The notes under the pieces were generated by a model. It was not told the origin of the DNA. It was given only the letters and a program-made list of their open reading frames with translations, and made no database searches. DNA of 21,887 bases from JAVVUJ01 sp964461765 (GTDB lineage Bacteria > Bacillota > Clostridia > Peptostreptococcales > Anaerovoracaceae), in assembly GCA_964461765.1 (NCBI GenBank), contig CAYWVS010000049.1, forward strand, positions 1 through 21,887, in the 5' to 3' direction. Positions 6,979 to 13,515 of the stretch are shown here, one piece after another. Positions within the stretch are counted from its first letter, which is position 1. Each line of letters starts with the position of its first letter. The translations under genes and the position numbers were made by a program.

Positions 6979-8409
6979 TTAGTTTGAATGTTTATTCTCT
7001 ATTTCGGCATATTCTTCACCGAAAAGCAACAATCTTCTTTCATCTTCTGTTACATTGCTGTATTTTCCTTTGGCGTAAATTGCTAAAGCAAAACCAAATA
7101 CGAACCAAACTGCTACGAATACCCATTCAATAGGAAGTAATGGAGCAGGTCCGAATGGAAGATATAGGTATAAGAAGAATATTGATACTAAAATACCCAT
7201 GAATCCCACAAATCCACCGGCAGGTACTGTGTAAGGACGAGGCATATTTGGAGCATTTTTTCTTAAGAATATAAATGATAATACTACCATGGTGTACATT
7301 ACTACTACGCCGAAGGAGCTGGCATCTACAAACCAAACCAAAGCACCCTTACCTAAGAAGCAAGATAGCGTGGATAAGAATCCGCAAAGTAATACTGCGT
7401 TTCCCGGAGTATTATATTTGGGATGAATTTTTCCAAATATTGCTGGAAACATCTTTGCGTGAGCAAGGGCATAAAGTACACGAGCACTACCATAAAGGAA
7501 ACCATTCCAACTGGTAAGGATTCCACAAACAGCACCGATGATACAAATTTTACCCCAAATAGGGCTACCAAATGCATATGCCATGGAGTCTGCTACAGGA
7601 ATAACACCGTTTACTCTGATGTCTGTAGGAGCAGAGAAGCAAGTAGCGAAGATCATCAACATATACCAAGCAGCAGCAGCAAAGATAGATAAGATTAAAA
7701 TGGAAGGGATTTTTTTGAGAGGTACATTCATTTCTCCGGCGGATTGTGGAATAACGTCAAATCCTACAAACATAGCAGGAACCATGAGAAGTACAGCTCC
7801 AAATCCTGCAAAATTAGTAAATAATGGCTGTACGTTTCCTACATCACCCATGAAGACACCACCTGTTAAAAATACAAGTCCCACACAGATTACACCACCT
7901 GTAGCGATGGTCTGGAATACAGCTGCTTGTTTTGCACCTTTGTAATTTACATATGTAATGACAATAGCGGCTACTACAGCAACTAATGCCCATGAACCGT
8001 AGATATCAAAACCTTCTATGGTCCACAAGTAACCTACTTGCGGTATGGGGACAACGTAATTAACAGCCGTTGCAAAAGCAGGTCCCTCCCAGCAAGCTAC
8101 GCCTAAATAAGCAAGAGCGGTTGCCAAACCCGCTATTACGGAAGGCCAATAACCCATTGCTTTGTAAGAGAATACTACACCACCACCTGTACATGGAATG
8201 GCAGGGGTTAGTTCAGCATAAGCAAGACCGACGAAAATACATAGTACAGCACCCACCATATAGGCGATTATGGCACCGAGCATTCCTGCGTCTGCTGCCC
8301 ACTTACCTGACAGCATAATCCAACCCCAGCCGATCATAGTTCCGAAAGCCAGTGCTAGAACGTCTTTGGTACTAAAAGCTTTTTGCAGCTTAACTTGTTC
8401 TGTTGACAT
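6979..8409 (-). CDS. APC-family amino-acid permease (paralogue 2), first gene of the sigma-54 operon
   Basis: 476 residues, about 12 predicted membrane segments, an APC-superfamily carrier and a clear paralogue of the next gene. Both share ALAFGTM(I/V)GWGWIML, an AGMLGAI-type helix 2 and the loop IPQSAGEMNVPLKKIPSIL; I judge roughly half the residues identical by eye. The tail LLLFGEEYAE matches that of its partner. The start at 8409 is chosen because AAGGAGGAAT precedes it at good spacing; an in-frame ATG at 8436 lies inside the leader. Expression should come from the -24/-12 promoter at 8460-8475, leaving a leader of about 40 nt. The substrate is unknown; uptake of an amino acid used for fermentation is a reasonable inference for an anaerobe with NtrC-type control. 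Confidence 0.9.
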   Translation of the reverse strand: MSTEQVKLQKAFSTKDVLALAFGTMIGWGWIMLSGKWAADAGMLGAIIAYMVGAVLCIFVGLAYAELTPAIPCTGGGVVFSYKAMGYWPSVIAGLATALAYLGVACWEGPAFATAVNYVVPIPQVGYLWTIEGFDIYGSWALVAVVAAIVITYVNYKGAKQAAVFQTIATGGVICVGLVFLTGGVFMGDVGNVQPLFTNFAGFGAVLLMVPAMFVGFDVIPQSAGEMNVPLKKIPSILILSIFAAAAWYMLMIFATCFSAPTDIRVNGVIPVADSMAYAFGSPIWGKICIIGAVCGILTSWNGFLYGSARVLYALAHAKMFPAIFGKIHPKYNTPGNAVLLCGFLSTLSCFLGKGALVWFVDASSFGVVVMYTMVVLSFIFLRKNAPNMPRPYTVPAGGFVGFMGILVSIFFLYLYLPFGPAPLLPIEWVFVAVWFVFGFALAIYAKGKYSNVTEDERRLLLFGEEYAEIENKHSN

Positions 8410-8459
8410 GAATAATTCCTCCTTCTTATAATACAAATAAAATATACAAAGGCTTTTTA

Positions 8460-8475
8460 AGCAAATGGTATGCCA
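8460..8475 (-). promoter_or_regulatory. Sigma-54 (-24/-12) promoter of the permease operon
   Basis: The minus strand reads TGGCATACCATTTGCT, close to the consensus TGGCAC-N5-TTGCW, with exactly 10 bp between the invariant GG and GC. The predicted start is near 8449, about 40 nt before the permease ATG. An NtrC-type activator is coded in the same operon. An 8-bp inverted repeat (8449-8456 and 8484-8491) flanks the promoter. Confidence 0.85.
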
Positions 8476-8549
8476 AAAAAAACAAAGCCTTAAGAATTGA
8501 TCTAAAAAGCTCTGTTTTTCAATATTAAAAATTTAAAATTTTTGACTAA

Positions 8550-8583
8550 TTGATATTTTGTCTGAATTATCAGTTTATATCAA
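8550..8583 (-). promoter_or_regulatory. Nested inverted repeat, candidate upstream activator site
   Basis: TTGATAT (8550-8556) and ATATCAA (8577-8583) form an outer dyad around an inner dyad CTGA-ATTA-TCAG (8562-8573). The centre lies about 105 bp upstream of the -12 element, a usual distance for NtrC-family enhancer sites. Assignment to this regulator is inference from place and symmetry only. Confidence 0.45.
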
Positions 8584-8607
8584 GGCATAAATAACAGAAA
8601 ATTTTGG

Positions 8608-8645
8608 AAAAATATTTCCTTTCTATAGTGGGTGGAAATATTTTT
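8608..8645 (-). terminator. Hairpin terminator after the peptidoglycan-binding gene cluster
   Basis: AAAAATATTTCC (8608-8619) is exactly complementary to 8634-8645, a 12-bp stem with a 14-nt loop. In minus-strand RNA the 3' arm ends in a U-run. It lies 20 bp beyond the stop codon at 8666 and separates the spore-type cluster from the sigma-54 operon. Confidence 0.75.
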
Positions 8646-8665
8646 CTATGCTTTGCAATTAAATG

Positions 8666-9193
8666 TCAGGCATTGATATGTTCATATAACCTGGAGATCT
8701 CATCCCAGGTTACTCGATCGATATTTCCCGTTTCCTCTAGGTTAGAATATTTCTGAATTTTCTTTACCATTTTTGAAGAATCCTCGTCAAAGTTACCGGT
8801 AGCTTTTATTTCTCCTAAATTGGAATAGTGATTGCTAATGGCCATAAGGATTCCTTGAACTGCATATACGTGAGGTCCTGAATTTCCGGGTATCATGGCA
8901 CCCTGTTTTGGATGAAGAATTACTACTTCTCTATGAATCTTGGTCTTACTCATGGTAATATCGTAAACTTCTATAATTTTTATCCAACTGGTGTAATCAA
9001 CCTCCCCTGTTTGAGGCAGTCCAAAGGCCTTTTGAAAGGCAATGACGGCTGTTTTTGTTTGCTCTCCATATATTCCGTCCGGAATCAGCAAGGGAGCATT
9101 GGTATATTGACTTGATATAGCTCTTAAAAAAGATTGCAAGCTTCTTACCGAATTTCCTGCAACAGGAATGACAGTGCTAGGTGTACTCATCAT
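8666..9193 (-). CDS. Protein with two peptidoglycan-binding (PG_binding_1) modules, probable spore cortex factor
   Basis: 175 residues made almost wholly of two PG_binding_1-like modules: about 10-75 (DGIYGEQTKTAVIAFQKAFG) and about 103-170 (TGNFDEDSSKMVKKIQKYS). The second is degenerate. There is no catalytic domain, signal peptide or membrane segment. Such modules attach proteins to cell wall or cortex peptidoglycan. The gene starts 9 bp after the SpoIID/PG-binding gene, with a GGGGG-type ribosome site before tandem ATGs, and ends the unit at a hairpin terminator. It continues the module type of the upstream gene and may have arisen by splitting or duplicating it. A spore role is inferred from the neighbours. 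Confidence 0.82.
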   Translation of the reverse strand: MMSTPSTVIPVAGNSVRSLQSFLRAISSQYTNAPLLIPDGIYGEQTKTAVIAFQKAFGLPQTGEVDYTSWIKIIEVYDITMSKTKIHREVVILHPKQGAMIPGNSGPHVYAVQGILMAISNHYSNLGEIKATGNFDEDSSKMVKKIQKYSNLEETGNIDRVTWDEISRLYEHINA

Positions 9194-9202
9194 TTTTCCC
9201 CC

Positions 9203-10636
9203 TTATTTAATCTCATTTGGATCTTGCATGCCTAATTTTAAAACAAATCCGGGATATTGCCTAGGTGCTGCGGCGGTAATGGAAACAACATCCTTATAAG
9301 TGTTGATTAATTCGTTCCACACTGTTCTGTTTACCATGCCGGTTATGGGCAACCCTTTATATTGTTCGTATTGTTTCACGGATCTTTGGGTTTCTGTAGT
9401 AAAGATCCCTGTCACCGCTACGGGAGAAATTTCCATGACGGATAAGGAAATCCTGTTAATGTATTGTTGCAAGGTTCTTACACTGTCCCCTCTTGATCCC
9501 AGCTTTAACACTTCGCCGGGATAAGGGGCGGCGGTAATGGTTTTATCTAGATTGGCGGCAAATACGGTATCGATAATTCCTTGATAACAGGCATAGATTA
9601 AATTCCATGTATAAGCTCCCACCTCTCCAGATTCAAAGATTTGATTATTCTTTTGAAAGGCATCTACTGCATTGATAGTTTGTTGATCATAAACTCCGGT
9701 TATATCTAAAAAAGGTAAATTCTCATAAAATTCAGCTAAGACGGATAAAAAATATTGTAGGATAACCACCTTTTCTCCAGTGTCCCCGGCCTTTAATGCG
9801 TCAGGATATTCCAGAGATTTTCCAAATAGGGTTTGGCCTTCAGATTCCAGTTCACCTAACTTTTTGACACCTACATAAATGCTCGATAACTTATACCACG
9901 TATTTTTCCCTACAATCCCATCCTGTGTAAGATTAAAAATCCTCTGAAAAATTTTTACTGAGTTTTCTGTGTTAAACTCAAAAACGCCATCTACAGGGTT
10001 TAATTTAGGGATTAGGGGATAGTTTTGAGATATCCTGTTTAAGCTTGTTTGTATCACTTTCACATCTTTACCGCTACTACCTCTTCTTAGGGGCGTCCCG
10101 GGATATGATTGTACAATGCCCATAACCGGTGCATTTACTACGATTTCAATATTATCTCCATAATAATATTTTAAAATTTCTATGGAATTTTTACCTTCTT
10201 GGGACAGTCCTTCACTTCCCCACTGGGATAATCCCGCACAGGTGGAAGTAGTTCCGTTACAATATTTTGCCGATAAAGGCTCGGCAAACCCTTTTCTACG
10301 GATGTAATTATTAAATATTTCATTGACAATCTTATCTATATTACTAAATACTATTTTACCCGGATTATAGCTTTGGTCGAAAGCTGTGGTATTGGTTATA
10401 TTAAAATTATACCCCCTACTGGTGTAATGCTCCAAATAGACTCTGTTTAATGCAAAAGATATTTGTGCAAGGATGTTTGCGTTGATGGCAGAAGTGCCCC
10501 AGGTAGGGTAAATTTCACTGGATGCAACGTTTTTTATGTAATCGATAAAAGGGATTGTCACATTTTGGGCATTGCTGTCAGGTGTGCCTAAATGAACGGT
10601 GATGTATTCAGGGACATAAGGTAATACGGACGCCAT
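9203..10636 (-). CDS. SpoIID-like domain protein with three peptidoglycan-binding modules (SleC-like cortex-lytic candidate)
   Basis: 477 residues. The N-terminal part (about 10-168) is SpoIID/LytB-like: IPFIDYIKNVASSEIYPTW matches the region around the catalytic glutamate of SpoIID lytic transglycosylases (candidate E41), and CAGLSQWGSEGLSQEGKN followed by EILKYYYG is its typical end. C126 and C133 recall the SpoIID zinc site. Three PG_binding_1 modules follow at about 185-255, 285-352 and 380-448, each preceded by a YPG/YPD linker. The C-terminus stops after a fourth linker (QYPGFVLKLG). No signal peptide or membrane anchor is visible, which fits mother-cell production and deposition on the spore. 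SpoIID plus PG-binding modules is the layout I recall for clostridial SleC; a general peptidoglycan hydrolase is the alternative. AGGAG precedes the start; the gap to the upstream gene is 19 bp. Confidence 0.8.
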   Translation of the reverse strand: MASVLPYVPEYITVHLGTPDSNAQNVTIPFIDYIKNVASSEIYPTWGTSAINANILAQISFALNRVYLEHYTSRGYNFNITNTTAFDQSYNPGKIVFSNIDKIVNEIFNNYIRRKGFAEPLSAKYCNGTTSTCAGLSQWGSEGLSQEGKNSIEILKYYYGDNIEIVVNAPVMGIVQSYPGTPLRRGSSGKDVKVIQTSLNRISQNYPLIPKLNPVDGVFEFNTENSVKIFQRIFNLTQDGIVGKNTWYKLSSIYVGVKKLGELESEGQTLFGKSLEYPDALKAGDTGEKVVILQYFLSVLAEFYENLPFLDITGVYDQQTINAVDAFQKNNQIFESGEVGAYTWNLIYACYQGIIDTVFAANLDKTITAAPYPGEVLKLGSRGDSVRTLQQYINRISLSVMEISPVAVTGIFTTETQRSVKQYEQYKGLPITGMVNRTVWNELINTYKDVVSITAAAPRQYPGFVLKLGMQDPNEIK

Positions 10637-10655
10637 ATTTATGAACTCCTCTCAT

Positions 10656-11039
10656 TTATAAATCTTGTGGTGGAATTTGAAATTCTATCAAACGATTGTC
10701 AGGACTTTCAAACTCTTTTAACGGAACTAGTGCAATTCGCTGAATGCTGGTTTCTTCTGCAAAAACTTGAGACCCTTCAATGAGAAGAACATAATAATCC
10801 GGGTGATAGATTTTAACATTGCATGAGGTAAAGGGTTTTAAGTCAGATGGAGCCAAAGAGAGGGTAACATCAGGAGTTTCTATCTCCATGGCAGTGGTTA
10901 AGCCTTCTCGATCGGTGGTTCTAAATCCCTTTAATTCCTCTCCGCTCTCTGTTTCTATGGATACAGTGACAGTGGCACCCTCAATAGGAATGACACCTCT
11001 CGATGTAACAATTTGGGCTGTAAAGTAGCCGGTGGCCAA
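10656..11039 (-). CDS. Small beta-rich protein (carboxypeptidase-regulatory-like), partner of the SpoIID gene
   Basis: 127 residues, first gene of the three-gene spore-type unit. The sequence GVIPIEGATVTVSIETESG, then a TTDREGLT turn and an IEGSQVFAEETSIQRIAL block, is the pattern of CarboxypepD_reg/Ig-like beta sandwiches. I recall similar sequence at the N-terminus of clostridial SleC, ahead of its SpoIID and PG-binding parts; if right, this gene encodes the equivalent of that pro-region as a separate protein. It has no signal peptide, membrane segment or cysteine-rich site, and no enzymatic motif. The start codon is TTG at 11037-11039, supported by GGAGGTGAT about seven bases upstream; no ATG with a ribosome site lies nearby. 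Confidence 0.72.
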   Translation of the reverse strand: MATGYFTAQIVTSRGVIPIEGATVTVSIETESGEELKGFRTTDREGLTTAMEIETPDVTLSLAPSDLKPFTSCNVKIYHPDYYVLLIEGSQVFAEETSIQRIALVPLKEFESPDNRLIEFQIPPQDL

Positions 11040-11083
11040 TTGAAATCACCTCCATTATTAAATGTTTTTTTATTAATATTTTA

Positions 11084-11110
11084 ATCATATGAAACATTTG
11101 TGAAGGATAT
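11084..11110 (-). promoter_or_regulatory. Possible mother-cell sporulation (sigma-E-like) promoter
   Basis: The minus strand has an ATA-type -35 element (within 11107-11113) and, 16 bp on, CATATGAT (11084-11091), resembling the sigma-E pattern ATA-N16-CATACANT with two changes. It would place transcription about 40 bp before the TTG start at 11039. In AT-rich DNA such matches are common, so this is tentative. Confidence 0.35.
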
Positions 11111-11157
11111 AACCGATACTTAAAGCATTTTAAAATATACTAAATTATGTAAATTTA

Positions 11158-11214
11158 AAAATTTAGATATCGTAAAATAAAATAAAAATTTTTAAAATTT
11201 AGATATTGTAAAAT
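11158..11214. repeat. Two 21-bp direct repeats, 36 bp apart
   Basis: AAAATTTAGATAT(C/T)GTAAAA plus a further T occurs at 11158-11178 and 11194-11214 with a single difference. The stretch is very AT-rich and non-coding, upstream of the spore-type unit. It could be a binding-site pair or just slippage-derived repetition. Confidence 0.5.
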
Positions 11215-11293
11215 TGAACATTTTAAGTAAATTTAGAATAAAAAAAGATTAGATTGTTTGTATCTTCTGGAATAAAAAATATATAAAATTATA

Positions 11294-11424
11294 TGATACC
11301 AGGGTCAAAAGATATAAATAATAAAAGTAACCACAATATAATGTGTTACTTTGCTTATAAAATAATATATAGTATGTTGAGTTATAAATATTTAAATAAT
11401 ATTAGGCTTTTGACCCTGGTATCA
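11294..11424. mobile_element. MITE-like element, 131 bp, 18-bp perfect terminal inverted repeats
   Basis: TGATACCAGGGTCAAAAG at 11294-11311 recurs as its exact reverse complement at 11407-11424. The element is flanked on both sides by TTATA (11289-11293 and 11425-11429), which reads as a 5-bp target-site duplication. The interior is AT-rich, without an open frame, and holds a second hairpin, AAAGTAAC/GTTACTTT (11324-11331 with 11345-11352). It lies 20 bp beyond the stop of the TVP38-like gene, where its long hairpin might also end transcription. No transposase is near. Small size, perfect ends and flanking duplication fit a miniature inverted-repeat transposable element; the parent family is unknown. 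Confidence 0.72.
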
Positions 11425-11444
11425 TTATATTGGTTTAGCTATTT

Positions 11445-12158
11445 TTAAATTTTCAACAATTTATCATAAGTTTTATCAGCTAAATCCACCAACTTTTCTC
11501 TTTTGATAAAGCACAAAATGCAGATGATTGCGATGATGATCCCCAAAACTATCAATCCAGTGTAGCTGCCGTTTCGGAACATGCTACCCATCAATATGGT
11601 ACCCATGAGTGCGGGAGTTCTTCCTACCAGAGCGATAATGAGAAAGGTTTTGAGTTTAATATTGGAAACCCCTGCGGCATAGGTAATTAAATCCTTGGGA
11701 AAACCGGGGATTACATAAAGAACAAAGATTATGACGTAGGCTTTTTTACTGTTGAGAATTGTAACAAATTTATCGATCTTTTTTTCTCCGAAGATGGCGT
11801 ACATGGCATCCGTTCCCAGGGTTTTTGACAGATAAAAAGTAATAATTGTACCGAGAAAAATTCCAATCATAGAATAGAGATATCCTAGCCAAAAGGCATA
11901 GGCGTATCCTGCAGAAAACTGCAGGATTTGCCCCGGAATTACTGAAATGATAATTTGAATAGTCTGTAAGCCTATATAGATAAAAATACTGGCTGTTTTA
12001 TATTGATCCAGAAAGGCATTTACACCTTCCATGGTCTTAAACTGTCTGACAAAATCCGGAAATAAATAATAAATAATCAACGGGATTCCCACGATGATCA
12101 GTAGCAACAATATCAATTTTCCAATGGCGAACCATTTGTTGGATTTGTTTTTGTTCAT
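11445..12158 (-). CDS. TVP38/TMEM64-type (DedA/VTT domain) membrane protein
   Basis: 237 residues with about six hydrophobic segments. The core VTT (SNARE-associated) domain shows QILQFSAGYAYAFWLGYLYS, a glycine-rich FLGTIITFYLSKTLG helix, and YVIPGFPKDLITYAAGVSNI followed by ALVGRTPALMG, the conserved proline/glycine re-entrant loop and arginine of this family. Members are integral membrane proteins linked to lipid scrambling or transport and envelope homeostasis; this one's substrate is unknown. The ATG overlaps the stop of the ynbB-like gene (ATGA at 12155-12158), so translation is coupled to it. A MITE-like element follows. Confidence 0.88.
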   Translation of the reverse strand: MNKNKSNKWFAIGKLILLLLIIVGIPLIIYYLFPDFVRQFKTMEGVNAFLDQYKTASIFIYIGLQTIQIIISVIPGQILQFSAGYAYAFWLGYLYSMIGIFLGTIITFYLSKTLGTDAMYAIFGEKKIDKFVTILNSKKAYVIIFVLYVIPGFPKDLITYAAGVSNIKLKTFLIIALVGRTPALMGTILMGSMFRNGSYTGLIVLGIIIAIICILCFIKREKLVDLADKTYDKLLKI

Positions 12159-13429
12159 ACAACTTTCCTTACGGCTTCTAAAGCTTTTATTACTCCAAAT
12201 TTCGAGTGTTCATAAGTCAGTCCTCCCTGAAAATATACGATATATGGAGGTCTAATGGGTGCATCTGCACTGAGTTCTATGGAAGAACCTTGCACAAAGG
12301 CTCCGGCGGCCATTACAACGGGATCTTCGTAGCCCGGCATATCCCACGGCAGTGGTTTTACATGAGAATCAATGGGTGCAGCAGCCTGAATTCCTTGGCA
12401 AAAAGCCACTACCGCTTCAGGGCTTCCCAATTTTACAGCCTCTATGATATCGCTTCTCACATCTTCAGGTTTTGGGCAGACATCATATCCCAGATTTTCA
12501 AACACCTTGGCACAGAGAACGGCTCCTTTTACAGCACCGTTTACCACCTTTGGAGCGATAAACAGCCCTTGAAACATGGCTCTTGTCTGTCCGAAGGTCA
12601 ACCCACATTCTCCGCCGATTCCCGGGGAAGTCATTCTGTAGGAAATCTTCTCAATGAGGTCTTTTCTTCCTGCAATATATCCCCCTGTGAGAGCCAGTCC
12701 CCCTCCCGGATTTTTAATGAGAGATCCGGCTACCACATCCGCCCCCACTTCTGTAGGTTCTTTAGTGTCTAAGAACTCACCGTAACAGTTATCTGTCATT
12801 AAAATGATGTCTGGGTTCACAGAATTTAGAAATTCTCTTACAGCGGCAATTTGGTCTATTGTGATGGCTTTTCTCCAGCCATATCCTGTAGCTCTTTGCA
12901 CGGTAACCATCTTCGTATTTGTTGAGATGGCTTTTTTTAATGCCTCATAGTCGATGTTTCCGTCTTCTGTTAACTCAACTTGCTTGTAGGTTACACCATA
13001 TTCCTTCAGGGAACCCTTCCCCTCACCTCGAATTCCGATGACCTCTTCCAATGTGTCATAAGGGGCTCCGGTGCAGTAGATCAATTCATCACCCGGTCTC
13101 AGTATTCCCATTAAAGTTAAAGTTAATGCATGAGTTCCGTTTACGATGATGGGTCTCACCAATGCCGCTTCTGTTTTAAAAAGCATGGCATAGACCTTCT
13201 CCAAAGCTTCCCGACCGGGATCGTCATAACCGTAGCCTGTATTCCAACCGAAATGCATATCGGTAATTTTACATTTTTGGAAAACATCCAATACTTTATA
13301 TTGATTAAAAGCCATGATATCCTCTAATTTATCGAACATGGGCTTTAATTGAGATTCTGCTTCTTGAACTATGTCCAAAATTTCTTTATCAATTCCAAAA
13401 TTTTGGTTTAGTAGGGTGTAAGTGTTCAT
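12155..13429 (-). CDS. ynbB: YnbB-type PLP-dependent C-S lyase family protein (methionine gamma-lyase/'aluminium resistance' family)
   Basis: 424 residues, a fold-type I PLP enzyme. Visible signs are an N-terminal MHFGWNTGYGYDDPGREALE block, a small-molecule loop VNGTHALTLTLMGILRPGD, the cofactor aspartate D213 in MTDNCYGEF and the Schiff-base lysine K239 in GSLIKNPGGG. This set is typical of the family annotated as cystathionine beta-lyase/methionine gamma-lyase or aluminium-resistance protein; true substrates are poorly known. In many Firmicutes it sits next to miaA, hfq or glnR; here it lies two genes after miaA and shares an ATGA overlap with the TVP38-like gene. A modest ribosome site (AAAGG) precedes the ATG. 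The general PLP lyase assignment is firm; the exact reaction is not. Confidence 0.88.
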   Translation of the reverse strand: MNTYTLLNQNFGIDKEILDIVQEAESQLKPMFDKLEDIMAFNQYKVLDVFQKCKITDMHFGWNTGYGYDDPGREALEKVYAMLFKTEAALVRPIIVNGTHALTLTLMGILRPGDELIYCTGAPYDTLEEVIGIRGEGKGSLKEYGVTYKQVELTEDGNIDYEALKKAISTNTKMVTVQRATGYGWRKAITIDQIAAVREFLNSVNPDIILMTDNCYGEFLDTKEPTEVGADVVAGSLIKNPGGGLALTGGYIAGRKDLIEKISYRMTSPGIGGECGLTFGQTRAMFQGLFIAPKVVNGAVKGAVLCAKVFENLGYDVCPKPEDVRSDIIEAVKLGSPEAVVAFCQGIQAAAPIDSHVKPLPWDMPGYEDPVVMAAGAFVQGSSIELSADAPIRPPYIVYFQGGLTYEHSKFGVIKALEAVRKVV

Positions 13430-13515
13430 TTTCTAACCTTTCTTTTGTTGTGTATAATTTCGTCTATCCTTTGTGGAATCTGTATTTTTACACAAATTTT
13501 TAACTTTTTTAAATA

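Noticed and set aside
12206..12772. A plus-strand frame of 188 codons opposite the ynbB-like gene
   Set aside because: It is a shadow of a well-supported PLP enzyme gene, with no ribosome site or domain.
13430..13515. Promoter or terminator between the recombinase and the ynbB-like gene
   Set aside because: A TATACA-like -10 and a distant TGTGTA/TACACA dyad are present, but there is no adequate -35 and no compact hairpin with a T-run, so neither could be supported.
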